Of a stretch of DNA of 13,165 bases, positions 1 through 7,766 are shown piece after piece; positions within the stretch are counted from its first letter, which is position 1, and each line of letters begins with the position of its first letter. The notes under the pieces were generated by a model. It saw only the letters and a list, made by a program, of their open reading frames with translations. It was not told where the DNA came from and did no database searches. A program made the position numbers and the translations under genes. Where the stretch lies: contig QGUR01000108.1 in the NCBI GenBank assembly GCA_003242205.1, positions 1-13,165 of the forward strand, written 5' to 3'. This DNA is from Chloroflexota bacterium (GTDB lineage Bacteria; Chloroflexota; Anaerolineae; Aggregatilineales; Phototrophicaceae).

Positions 1-13
1 CTGGAAAATCATC

Positions 14-1099
14 ATGGCTAAAGTCATTCTCGACAAGGTAACCCGCCGTTTTGGCTCTGTGGTCGCCGTTGACCAGGTGAGTCTGGATATTCACGATGGC
101 GAATTTATCGCGCTGCTTGGCCCTTCCGGCTGTGGCAAAACGACGACTCTCCGGTTGATCGCCGGGCTGGAACAGGCGGACGGCGGGCGCATTTTCATCG
201 GCGACCGCGACGTGACCCATCTGCCGCCGCGTGACCGCGATATCGCGATGGTCTTTCAGGATTACGCGCTCTATCCGCACATGACCATCCTCGAAAACAT
301 TGGCTATCCGCTTAAGGTACGCGGTGTGGGGCGCGATGAACTGACGCGGCGCGTGACCGAGGTGGCCGAGCGCCTCCAGATCGGCCAGTTGCTGGAGCGC
401 CGTCCGGGCCAGCTTTCGGGTGGGCAGCAGCAGCGCGCGTCGGTCGCGCGGGCGGTCGTGCATCACTCGCAGGTTTTTCTGTTTGACGAACCGCTTAGCA
501 ACCTCGACGCCAAACTGCGTGTCGAAGCGCGGGCTTTTCTGAAACGCCTCCAGCACGAACTGGGCATCACGGCGGTCTACGTGACACACGATCAGGCGGA
601 AGCGATGGCGCTGGCCGACCGTATTGCCGTCATGCAGAGCGGTCGTATCATGCAACTGGGCGCGCCGCTGGACGTTTACCGTCGCCCGGCTAACCTGTTC
701 GTTGCGTCGTTCATCGGCAGCCCGCCGATGAATCTGCTTGAAGCGCGAGTCGACATCGGCGCGCGCCGGCTGGTCATCAACGGCGGGGCGTCACTGCCGC
801 TGGCCACTGTTGGCGCGGCGCTGGCCGAAAAGCTGCCGGATCGGAGCAAGGTGACGCTTGGCGTGCGCCCCGAACACGTCAGGATCGAAACCGACGAAGC
901 GCCGGACAGCATACCCGGTCGCGTCTATGTCGTTGAGCCGCTGGGTGGCGAATCGCTGGTGATCGCGCAGGTGGGCGAATCGCTGGTATCGGTGCGCCTG
1001 TTCCAGGACGAACCGCCTGCTTTGCCTGAAACCATCTGGTTGAGCTTCGATCCTGAGCGCGTATTCGTCTATGGCGAAAACAACGAACTGGTGGCGTGA
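14..1099 (+). CDS. ABC transporter ATP-binding protein, MalK/UgpC type
   Basis: Cytoplasmic ATPase subunit that would power an importer of the carbohydrate (CUT1) or a related class. All nucleotide-binding motifs are visible in 361 aa: Walker A GPSGCGKT (36-43), Q-loop FQDYALYPHM with Gln82, signature LSGGQQQ (134-140), Walker B VFLFDEP (154-160) and the switch histidine at 192 (VTHDQAEA). Residues from about 240 to the end form the C-terminal TOBE/OB-fold regulatory region typical of MalK, UgpC and CysA/PotA proteins, and the length is normal for them. The ATG at 14 has only a weak purine stretch (tggaaaa) before it. The gene sits 50 bp upstream of the likely start of the PHP hydrolase, same strand. 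Its permease and binding-protein partners are not in the window and presumably lie to the left. The peptide permeases at 4208-6047 normally use a different ATPase family (DppD/DppF), so I do not pair them. The subfamily is secure; the substrate is unknown. Confidence 0.95.
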   Translation: MAKVILDKVTRRFGSVVAVDQVSLDIHDGEFIALLGPSGCGKTTTLRLIAGLEQADGGRIFIGDRDVTHLPPRDRDIAMVFQDYALYPHMTILENIGYPLKVRGVGRDELTRRVTEVAERLQIGQLLERRPGQLSGGQQQRASVARAVVHHSQVFLFDEPLSNLDAKLRVEARAFLKRLQHELGITAVYVTHDQAEAMALADRIAVMQSGRIMQLGAPLDVYRRPANLFVASFIGSPPMNLLEARVDIGARRLVINGGASLPLATVGAALAEKLPDRSKVTLGVRPEHVRIETDEAPDSIPGRVYVVEPLGGESLVIAQVGESLVSVRLFQDEPPALPETIWLSFDPERVFVYGENNELVA

Positions 1100-1149
1100 G
1101 GCCTCATTCGCCACGCTGTCCGGCTGGTAGTGAAAGCAGGTTCATTCGG

Positions 1150-2547
1150 ATGCCTGACAAACCGATGAAACAGCGCGAGTTGGTCATTCGCGGGCACGTG
1201 CCGCCGGGGCGCGAGAAATTCTATCAGGACGTGCCGTTCGATGTGCCCGAAGGTGTCAGCCGGATCGACATTCGCTACAGCTACAATGATCGGATTCACA
1301 GTGATCCGCATCTGGTGGGCGGCAACACGGTCGATATCGGCCTGTTCGACTGGCGCGGCGCTGAGTTTCTGAAGGGCGGCTTTCGCGGCTGGACGGGGAG
1401 CGCGCGCGACCAGTTTTTCGTGGCGACCGATGACGCGACGCCCGGTTATCTGCGCGGGCCGCTGACCGCCGGAACGTGGCATATTCCGCTCGGCTTCTAT
1501 AAAGTCGGGCCGCGCGGCTGCGACTATGAAATTACGATCACCTTCACGTTTGGCGATCAGCGGGTCGATGACTTCCCGCCAATGTTGCGGCTTGATAGCC
1601 CGAACGCCGATCTGCCGGCGCGAGAGTCGGGCTGGTATCGCGGCGAGCTCCACTGTCACACGATCCACAGCGATGGCGATTCGACCGCTGCCGAGGTCAT
1701 TCAGGCTGCCACGGCGCTGGGCCTCGATTTTCTGGCCATCATGGACCACAACAACATTACCCATCTGGTCGAACTGGCCGAGCTTGGCCCGCAGCCGATC
1801 ATCCTCATCCCCGGCTATGAGGTGACGACCTACAAAGGCCACTGGAATGTCTGGGCGCCTCGGGAATGGATTGATTTTCGCGTGCAGTCTGCCGATGATA
1901 TGCGCCGCGCGATTGAGTTCGCCATCGAAGGCGGGGCGCTCACGTCGTGCAATCATCCACGCCCTTTTGGCCCGCCGTGGGAATATGAGGACGTTAACCT
2001 CAGCCATTGCATCGAGGTCTGGAATGGCCCGTGGCGGTTGATGAATAACGTTGCGCTCCGGTTTTGGGAGCAGCGATTGCAACAGGGGCAGCGGCGCGTC
2101 GCCGTCGGCGGTAGCGATATGCACTTCCTGAAAACCGAACACGTAGCGCGGCTGGCGACGCCGACGACCTGGATTTACTGCCCCGGAACGCCGACCGCCG
2201 CCGGCTTGTTAGATGGTTTGCGCGCCGGTCATGCCTTTGTCAGCGAAGGGCCGGACGGCCCGCGGCTGTCTCTCAGGTCCGGCGAGGCGATGATGGGAGA
2301 TGTCGTTTCGCGCCCGCCGGACGGGCAGCTGCCGGTAGAGATTGGCGTGACCGGGGCGGCGGGCGCTGTCCTTGAGTTATGGGGCAGCGAAGGACTGCTG
2401 TTGCAGCATCGCGTGGCTGAGGACGAACTGGTCCTGGAGATGACGCTGGCGGTCGGCGCTTCGCTTTACGTGCGGGCGCAACTGGTTGACGGCGAAGCGC
2501 GCGACCAGATACGCGCTCTGACTAATCCGATTTACCTGCGGTCATAG
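1150..2547 (+). CDS. CehA/McbA-type PHP-domain metallohydrolase
   Basis: Predicted metal-dependent hydrolase of the PHP superfamily (phosphoesterases and some carbamate/ester hydrolases such as CehA and McbA). From the ATG at 1150 it is 465 aa. Residues 1 to about 150 are a beta-rich N-terminal region. The PHP core follows, with motif I ELHCHTIHSDGD (His168, His170, His173), motif II MDHNN (Asp199, His200), Glu224 in PGYEV, motif III CNHPRP (His269) and motif IV GGSDMH (Asp323, His325). The C-terminal about 120 residues are another beta-rich tail. I prefer the ATG at 1150 because AGCAGG lies 9 nt before it. A GTG at 1096 would overlap the preceding stop and add 18 unremarkable residues, and an ATG at 1165 is also possible. 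Placement directly behind an importer ATPase suggests that it acts on the imported compound. No signal peptide is visible, so it is probably cytoplasmic. Family assignment is firm; the reaction is not known. Confidence 0.9.
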   Translation: MPDKPMKQRELVIRGHVPPGREKFYQDVPFDVPEGVSRIDIRYSYNDRIHSDPHLVGGNTVDIGLFDWRGAEFLKGGFRGWTGSARDQFFVATDDATPGYLRGPLTAGTWHIPLGFYKVGPRGCDYEITITFTFGDQRVDDFPPMLRLDSPNADLPARESGWYRGELHCHTIHSDGDSTAAEVIQAATALGLDFLAIMDHNNITHLVELAELGPQPIILIPGYEVTTYKGHWNVWAPREWIDFRVQSADDMRRAIEFAIEGGALTSCNHPRPFGPPWEYEDVNLSHCIEVWNGPWRLMNNVALRFWEQRLQQGQRRVAVGGSDMHFLKTEHVARLATPTTWIYCPGTPTAAGLLDGLRAGHAFVSEGPDGPRLSLRSGEAMMGDVVSRPPDGQLPVEIGVTGAAGAVLELWGSEGLLLQHRVAEDELVLEMTLAVGASLYVRAQLVDGEARDQIRALTNPIYLRS

Positions 2548-4064
2548 ACCACGCGCCCGCCGACGATCGTCTTCAGTACGTGCACATCCTTGATTTCCGA
2601 AGCAGGAACCTGCAGCGGGTCGCGGTCGAGGATCGTGATATCCGCCAGTTTGCCGGCTTCCAGCGTGCCTTTATCCGCTTCTTCGAAGGCAAAGCGCGCG
2701 CCCGCCGCCGAACAGAGTTTCAGCGCTGTCGCGGCGTCGATACGTTCGCGCGGGTTCGAGTGGTTGACCGCCGCATGCATCCAGAGCACCGGCTGCATCG
2801 GCGTGACCGGCGAGTCGGAACCAAAGGCGACTTCGACGCCGGCATCGAGCACGCTGCGTATCGGGTCGACGCGCCCGGCGCGTTCCTCCCCGACCAACTG
2901 CGGATATTCGCCGTCGTGCGGCCAGAAGTAATTGAAAGCCGGTTGGAGCGCCAGTAGAACGCCGAGCTGTCGCGCTCGCTCGGCCTGTCCCGGCGCGGGC
3001 AGCTCGAAATGCTCGATCCGGTGGCGATGGTCGCGTCGAGGATAGTTGGCAAGCGCGTTCTCATAGGCTTGCAAAAGCTGTTCGATGGCCGCGCTGCCGA
3101 CCGTATGCAGCGCGACTTGCATTCCCGCCGCGTGTGCTTGCTCGACATAGGCTTTCACGTCATCGTCAGAGAAATAGAGCGTGCCGTGCGTGGGCGGTTC
3201 TCCGGCGTAGGGTTCTAGCAGCGCCGCCGTGCGTGGGCCGAAATCGCCATCGAGCGCGACCTGACCGCATCCGCCGATCTGCCGCAGACCAAGCCGCCTG
3301 ACCGCTGCCACGTCGTGGGATTGCGTATACGGCACGAGACGCACCGGCAGCTCGTCCTGTAGAGCGAGCATGGCTTCCACGTCTTCAAGATCGTCGAGCG
3401 CGTGCACCGTGGTGATGCCACCTTCAACCGCCAGCTTTGCCGCGCGCTCGAACGCTTCGCGCGTGCCAACCTGCGCTTTGAATACCTTCCATAAATTGTC
3501 GAAGGCGGCCAGATTCGCCTGGCCGGTCAGCACGCCAGTAAACGCACCCTCAGCGTCACGCCCGATGCCTTCCGTATTTTCATTCACAGGGAGCAGGGCA
3601 AGCGCTGCTTCGTTGACCGCCGACCAGTGTCCGCTGCGATCCATGACGTAAACCGGGCGTCCTTCGCTTGCTCGATCCATTTCTTCGGGCGATGGAAAGC
3701 GTTTGTCCGGATTCAGTTCCGGCTGAAAGCCGCTGCACAGAACGAGTCCGTCCGCGGGTAGCGCGGCAGCGTAACGCTCGATCCGGCGCAACACTTCGGC
3801 AAGGTCACCGACGCCCGAAACGTCTATCGCCATTAGCCCAAGTCCGGTGATTGTGAAATGCACGTGGGTGTCGATGAAGCCGGGAACGGCGCAAGCGCCA
3901 TCAAGGTCGATCACCTGACTGACATCGCGGGCCTCGTCTACCAGTTCCTTGCCGCCAATTGCTGAAATGCGTCCGTCGCGGACGACGATTGTCTGTGCGG
4001 AAGGCATCTGCGGGTTCAGCGTGTGAATGATCCCGTTCGTGATGATAAGGGAATGCCCGTTCAT
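2532..4064 (-). CDS. YtcJ-type metal-dependent amidohydrolase (Amidohydro_3)
   Basis: Predicted zinc-dependent hydrolase of the amidohydrolase superfamily, YtcJ/NfdA-like branch, 510 aa, a normal length. N-terminal beta-sandwich strands contain ITNGIIHTLNP and the metal-site entry PGFIDTHVHF (His67, His69). Further metal-site candidates are His320 (ALHTVGS), His352 (RIEHFEL) and Asp417 (AFGSDSPV). The segment LDGDFGPRTAALLEPY (271-286) is characteristic of this branch. The C-terminus (GKLADITILDRDP, then VLKTIVGGRVVYDR) closes the beta-sandwich. The ATG at 4064 is chosen because AGGAG lies just ahead of it on the minus strand; an upstream in-frame start at 4097 would add 11 residues without such a site. 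It follows the peptide-type permeases by 143 bp and may be cotranscribed, so it could process the imported compound. Its 3' end overlaps that of the PHP gene by 16 bp. Substrate unknown: members act on N-formyl, amide or cyclic amide substrates. Confidence 0.93.
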   Translation of the reverse strand: MNGHSLIITNGIIHTLNPQMPSAQTIVVRDGRISAIGGKELVDEARDVSQVIDLDGACAVPGFIDTHVHFTITGLGLMAIDVSGVGDLAEVLRRIERYAAALPADGLVLCSGFQPELNPDKRFPSPEEMDRASEGRPVYVMDRSGHWSAVNEAALALLPVNENTEGIGRDAEGAFTGVLTGQANLAAFDNLWKVFKAQVGTREAFERAAKLAVEGGITTVHALDDLEDVEAMLALQDELPVRLVPYTQSHDVAAVRRLGLRQIGGCGQVALDGDFGPRTAALLEPYAGEPPTHGTLYFSDDDVKAYVEQAHAAGMQVALHTVGSAAIEQLLQAYENALANYPRRDHRHRIEHFELPAPGQAERARQLGVLLALQPAFNYFWPHDGEYPQLVGEERAGRVDPIRSVLDAGVEVAFGSDSPVTPMQPVLWMHAAVNHSNPRERIDAATALKLCSAAGARFAFEEADKGTLEAGKLADITILDRDPLQVPASEIKDVHVLKTIVGGRVVYDRR

Positions 4065-4127
4065 GGCGCTCCTTTCCCGAAAGCCGGATGTTTGCACCTA
4101 GGTTCAATGCGATACAGATGATTGCTA

Positions 4128-4154
4128 CTCCCGCTTTAGGACTGCAAACGGGAG
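4128..4154 (-). other. stem-loop between permease and amidohydrolase genes
   Basis: CTCCCG (4128-4133) pairs with CGGGAG (4149-4154). Three more A-T pairs (4135-4137 with 4146-4148) extend it past one bulged base, enclosing an 8-nt loop. It lies in the 143-bp gap between the DppC-type permease and the amidohydrolase. No T-run follows on either strand, so it is not a typical intrinsic terminator. It could be an RNA-stabilising or processing hairpin that lowers downstream expression, or chance. Confidence 0.35.
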
Positions 4155-4207
4155 AGGAAAGGAACCGGCTGAAGTTGTTTGACCTCTGCAAATCGGATCG
4201 GTGAAAA

Positions 4208-5074
4208 CTACAGATCGGTTCCCGCCGCGACATCGGAAAGCGCGTCGCCCAGCAGATTGATTGACAGCACGGTGAGAAAGATCCCCAGCCCGGGAAACGC
4301 CGTCACCCACCACGCCTGGCCGACAAACGCACGCCCGGCGTTTAGCATAGCGCCCCATTCCGGGTCAGGTGGCTGAACGCCCAGCCCGATGAAACTGAGC
4401 GCGGCGGCCTCCAGAATTGCCGAGCCGGTTCCCAGTGTGATCAGCGCCAGTACCGGGCGAATGACGTTAGGCGCGATATGGCGCACGATGATGGAGAAGT
4501 CGTTGCTGCCAAAAGCGCGCGCCGCGGTGACATAGTCCTGTTCGCGCACTTGCAGAGCCGCCGCCCGGGTCATGCGCGTGAACGAAGGCACGAAGCTGAC
4601 GCCAACCGCGATCATGACGTTGACGACTCCGGGGCCGAGGATGGCGACGACGATCAACGCCAGCAGCACGCCGGGGAAGGTCATCAGCACCTCGATGAAC
4701 CAGCCGATCACCGAATCGATCCAGCCACCCGCATAGCCGGCGATCAGGCCGATTGTCACGCCGATCACCGCGCCAATTGCCGCCGCAAAGAGGCCGATCT
4801 GCAACGACACGCGCCCGCCATAGAGAAAGCGGGCCAGCATGTCGCGCCCCAGATTGTCGGTTCCCATAGGGAACTCGGCGTCGGGCGGGCGAAAGGCAGC
4901 CAGTGGATTCGCCTCGTTCGGCGGCCTGCTGGCGAGCAAAGGCGCTCCGGCGGTGGCGGCGACAAGGCCGATCAGGATAAGCAGGCTGATTACCGCGCCC
5001 GGCTGGCGCAGTAACCGGCGAAACGGGTGTCGTTTGTTGTTCAGGATAGCAGTCGTAGCAGCCAAGTTGGCCAT
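4208..5074 (-). CDS. peptide/nickel-type ABC transporter permease, DppC/OppC family
   Basis: Inner-membrane permease of the oligopeptide/dipeptide/nickel importer class, 288 aa, normal size. The N-terminal cytoplasmic stretch precedes a first membrane helix (about residues 27-48). The family signature FPMGTDNLGRDMLARFLYGG (68-87) follows, then further helices at about 92-116, 121-147, 150-167, 204-230 and 258-278. The EAA loop that docks with the ATPase is seen around residues 184-205 (AARAFGSNDFSIIVRHIAPN). The C-terminus INLLGDALSDVAAG is typical. It lies 46 bp after the DppB-type gene on the same strand. The start at 5074 matches the length of family members although the ribosome site is weak; an ATG 4 bp upstream is in another frame. 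It should pair with the DppB-type protein at 5121-6047 and the binding protein at 6087-7655. No cognate ATPases are nearby. Substrate not determined. Confidence 0.94.
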   Translation of the reverse strand: MANLAATTAILNNKRHPFRRLLRQPGAVISLLILIGLVAATAGAPLLASRPPNEANPLAAFRPPDAEFPMGTDNLGRDMLARFLYGGRVSLQIGLFAAAIGAVIGVTIGLIAGYAGGWIDSVIGWFIEVLMTFPGVLLALIVVAILGPGVVNVMIAVGVSFVPSFTRMTRAAALQVREQDYVTAARAFGSNDFSIIVRHIAPNVIRPVLALITLGTGSAILEAAALSFIGLGVQPPDPEWGAMLNAGRAFVGQAWWVTAFPGLGIFLTVLSINLLGDALSDVAAGTDL

Positions 5075-5120
5075 CCATGCTGGCGGCCGGCAGGCCAGCG
5101 CGCTCCGGAATTCATCGCGC

Positions 5121-6047
5121 TCACGTCAGGCGGACGCGCGGATTGATCACCGCATACAACAGGTCGGTGAGCGTATTCACCAGTAAGTAAATGATGGCGA
5201 TGACCAGCACGATACCCTGAATCAGCGGGAAGTCGCGGCTGTTAATCGCCGTAACGGTCAGGCGTCCCAGTCCTGGTCGGGCGAACAGCGCCTCTACCAC
5301 TACCGAGCCAGACAGCAGCAGGCCAAACTGTAGCCCAAGAATGCTGACAATCGGAATCATGGCGTTGGGCAGGGCGTGCCGCCAGTTGATACGTCGTGGC
5401 CGAAGCCCTTTGGCGTGGGCGACCATCAGATAGGGCTGGTCAAGCACGTCGATCAGGCTGGCGCGCACGATCCGAGCGATGACCGCCGCTTCCGCCAGCC
5501 CCAACGTTAGCGCTGGCAGGATCAGGCTGCGCGGGTCGCTGGCCGGAGCTGCGCTCGGCAGCCAGCGAAGCTGAACCGAAAACAGCAGGATCAGCAGAAT
5601 GCCGAGCCAGAAGGTCGGCATTGAGACGCCTGCAATGATCGCCACCGTCAGCACGCGATCCAGCCAGCGACCGCGATTCAGGGCGGATACCAGCCCGATG
5701 AACAGACCGACGACCGTAGCAATGGCCATTGATGCCAGCGTGAGCTGGATAGTGCTTGGCAACTGCTCGGCAATCATGCTGATGACCGGACGATCGGTTC
5801 GGATCGACGTGCCAAGGTCGCCGCGCACAATATTTTCGAGGAAGCGCGCGTACTGCACCGGCAACGGGTCGTTCAGTCCCAGACTCGCCCGCAGCGCCTG
5901 TACCGACTCAGCGCTTGCCGCCTGGCGACCGAGGATCGCGTAGACCGGGTCGCCAGGCGCAAGATGCAGAATCAGAAACGTCAGCACGGAAACGCCGGCC
6001 AGGACCAGTAACGACAGAAAAAACCGGCGAACAAGGTATCGGTTCAT
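5121..6047 (-). CDS. peptide/nickel-type ABC transporter permease, DppB/OppB family
   Basis: Inner-membrane permease partner of the DppC-type protein, 308 aa. It begins with the classic RRFFLSLLVLAGVSVLTFLI helix (7-26), followed by LAPGDP (29-34) and a periplasmic segment with LGLNDPLPVQYARFLENI. Helices follow at about 99-122, 131-158, 176-197, 231-253 and 272-299. The EAA loop is at about 209-232 (AHAKGLRPRRINWRHALPNA). The gene ends in the usual INPRVR. The spacing to the binding-protein stop is 39 bp, and 46 bp to the next permease, which supports one transcript. The ATG at 6045-6047 has no strong Shine-Dalgarno, so translation may depend on the upstream gene. Function as a transporter subunit is firm from family resemblance. 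Nickel, dipeptide, oligopeptide, opine or oligosaccharide substrates are all known in this family, and the sequence does not choose among them. Confidence 0.95.
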   Translation of the reverse strand: MNRYLVRRFFLSLLVLAGVSVLTFLILHLAPGDPVYAILGRQAASAESVQALRASLGLNDPLPVQYARFLENIVRGDLGTSIRTDRPVISMIAEQLPSTIQLTLASMAIATVVGLFIGLVSALNRGRWLDRVLTVAIIAGVSMPTFWLGILLILLFSVQLRWLPSAAPASDPRSLILPALTLGLAEAAVIARIVRASLIDVLDQPYLMVAHAKGLRPRRINWRHALPNAMIPIVSILGLQFGLLLSGSVVVEALFARPGLGRLTVTAINSRDFPLIQGIVLVIAIIYLLVNTLTDLLYAVINPRVRLT

Positions 6048-6086
6048 GGAGGTTAAAAGGTAGCCCTCATTCCCGGTTTCTGCGCT

Positions 6087-7655
6087 CTACTCCGCCAGCG
6101 AAATCTGCGACAGTAGCGGATAGCCTTCAGGATCGAAGACCCAGCCTTCGACGCGCGCGTCCATGACCATCACGCGATCGTAGTTGTACAGGGGAATGGC
6201 GAGCGCGTTTTCCATGATGATCATCTGCGCCTGCTCGTACAATGCGGCTCGCGCCTCCTCGTCCAGCTCCGTGGCAGCGTTCTCCAGCGCGGCATCCAGT
6301 TCCGGGTCGACAAAGCGCGTGAAAGCCGAACCGCCTTCGATGTTCGACGAATGGTAGACGAAGCTCAGCACGCCCGGATCGCTGCTGGTCCAGCCCATGT
6401 TGACGATATGATGGTTGCCGGCTGCCGCAAACTCGAAAATACCGGCGTCGTCCATCGTCTGAATATCGACTGCGATACCGGCCTGGTTCAGGTACGCGGC
6501 CAGCAGTTCCATATACGCTTCCTCATAGGCCGGCAGCGCGGGATAGACGATAGTCAGCGGCTGGCCGTCTTTGTCACGGATACCATCTCCGTCGCTGTCC
6601 ACCCATCCGGCTTCATCCAGCAGGGCCGCCGCGCGTTCGGGGTCATAGCGATACAGGTTCGCTGCTTCCTCGCTGTAGCCAAATGTCGTCGGTGACAGGA
6701 CGTTAAACGCGGGTGATTGCAGCCCGGCGAACGCCGTTTGAACCAGTTGTTCCTGATCGACGGCGTGGATCATGGCCTGACGAACGCGGATGTCGTCGGT
6801 CGGCGAATGCTCCGTGTTGATCATCATGTGCGACGGCATGCCGGGCGCGGGGAAGGTTTCGAGCTTATACATGCCGGTATCGAGCAGCGACTGGACGCCG
6901 AACGCGGGCGGCTCTTCGGCGATGTCGATTTCGCCGCTTTGCAACGCCGTCAGCCGGGTCGCGCCTTCGGGCAGGAAGCGGAAGGTAACCGTTTCGACCA
7001 GTGGCGCGCCGCTGGTCGCGGCAAATTCCGGCCCCCAGGCATAGGCCTCGTTGCGCGTCAGGGTGATGTGGTCCTGCGGCGTCCACTCCTCAAAGACGAA
7101 GGGGCCGCTCCCAACCGGATTGGTATCGAGTTCGCCGCTGGCAGCAGGCGAGGGAATACCCATCCATGGCCGGCTCAGGTCGTTGAGGAAAATCGGCTTG
7201 GGATCGGCGAATCGAACCACCAGCGTTGTGTCATCTACGGCTTCGGCTTCAACATAGCCGGAGAGAACGCTCGTCGCGATGGCGACGGGATCACCGGCTT
7301 CAGCAATGCGGTCAAAATAGGCTTTCACAGCCTGTGCATTGAACGGCGTGCCATCGTGGAACGTGACATCGGAGCGCAGCGTGAACGTGAACTCGGTGGC
7401 ATCGTCGTTCACTTCCCAGCCTGTAGCCAGACCCGGATGAAGCTCGCCCGCCTGATCGACGCGCGTGAGCGTGTCGTAGATGTTCATCAGCACCCATTGT
7501 TCGGCGATGAAAAGCCCTTTAGCCGGATCGAGCGACACAGGCTCGGTCGCCAGACCGATGGTGAGGGCACCGCTACTCTGGGCGCTCAGGGCGGAAGCGC
7601 CGGTCAGCGCCAGTACCAATAGCACAACGATCAGTACGCGCGTTTGAACTCGCAT
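6087..7655 (-). CDS. ABC transporter substrate-binding protein, family 5 (peptide/nickel type)
   Basis: Extracytoplasmic solute receptor for the permeases that follow it, 522 aa. It begins with a signal peptide: Arg at 2 and 6, a hydrophobic core VLIVVLLVLALTGA (7-20) and a likely cleavage after LSA near residue 25. There is no cysteine at the cleavage site, so it is not a standard lipoprotein. The mature part shows family-5 hallmarks: TEPVSLDPAKG near the N-terminus, LHPGLATGWEVNDDATEFTF, TFHDGTPFNAQAVKAYFDRI, NPVGSGPFVFEEW and a DSDGDGIRDKDG loop near residues 350-365 typical of this family. The ATG at 7655 places the signal peptide correctly; an upstream start at 7697 would add 14 residues before it. 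It is the first gene of the minus-strand cluster, divergent from the SUMF1-type gene. Ligand unknown. Confidence 0.95.
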   Translation of the reverse strand: MRVQTRVLIVVLLVLALTGASALSAQSSGALTIGLATEPVSLDPAKGLFIAEQWVLMNIYDTLTRVDQAGELHPGLATGWEVNDDATEFTFTLRSDVTFHDGTPFNAQAVKAYFDRIAEAGDPVAIATSVLSGYVEAEAVDDTTLVVRFADPKPIFLNDLSRPWMGIPSPAASGELDTNPVGSGPFVFEEWTPQDHITLTRNEAYAWGPEFAATSGAPLVETVTFRFLPEGATRLTALQSGEIDIAEEPPAFGVQSLLDTGMYKLETFPAPGMPSHMMINTEHSPTDDIRVRQAMIHAVDQEQLVQTAFAGLQSPAFNVLSPTTFGYSEEAANLYRYDPERAAALLDEAGWVDSDGDGIRDKDGQPLTIVYPALPAYEEAYMELLAAYLNQAGIAVDIQTMDDAGIFEFAAAGNHHIVNMGWTSSDPGVLSFVYHSSNIEGGSAFTRFVDPELDAALENAATELDEEARAALYEQAQMIIMENALAIPLYNYDRVMVMDARVEGWVFDPEGYPLLSQISLAE

Positions 7656-7766
7656 AATGCCTGTATAACTCCATTCACTGGTGACAGTTGGCAGCAAGCG
7701 CCGAAAATAGCATAAAATCGCGGGAAATGCTTTAGATAGGCCATAACCGTTGACTGCCTGCCGGGA
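7656..7766. promoter_or_regulatory. divergent intergenic promoter region
   Basis: This 111-bp gap separates the binding-protein gene (minus) from the SUMF1-type gene (plus), so promoters for both must lie in or near it. An A/T-rich island, aaaatagcataaaat (7704-7718), stands out. For the plus strand a weak pair is TTGGCA (7688-7693) with TAAAAT (7713-7718), spacing 19. I could not find a good minus-strand pair. Position as a divergent promoter region is an inference; exact elements are uncertain. Confidence 0.4.

Noticed and set aside
1069..2142. Long minus-strand open frame opposite the PHP gene
   Set aside because: It lies antisense to a gene with clear catalytic motifs and has no recognisable domain; long antisense frames are common in GC-rich DNA.
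4208..6047. Pairing the DppB/DppC permeases with the ATPase at 14-1099
   Set aside because: That ATPase has the C-terminal TOBE region of the MalK/UgpC class, while DppBC systems use DppD/DppF-type ATPases; it is also on the other strand and about 3 kb away.
6717..7622. Plus-strand 301-codon open frame opposite the binding-protein gene
   Set aside because: It is antisense to a clear family-5 binding protein and its composition (Arg, Gly, His rich) is typical of a shadow frame.
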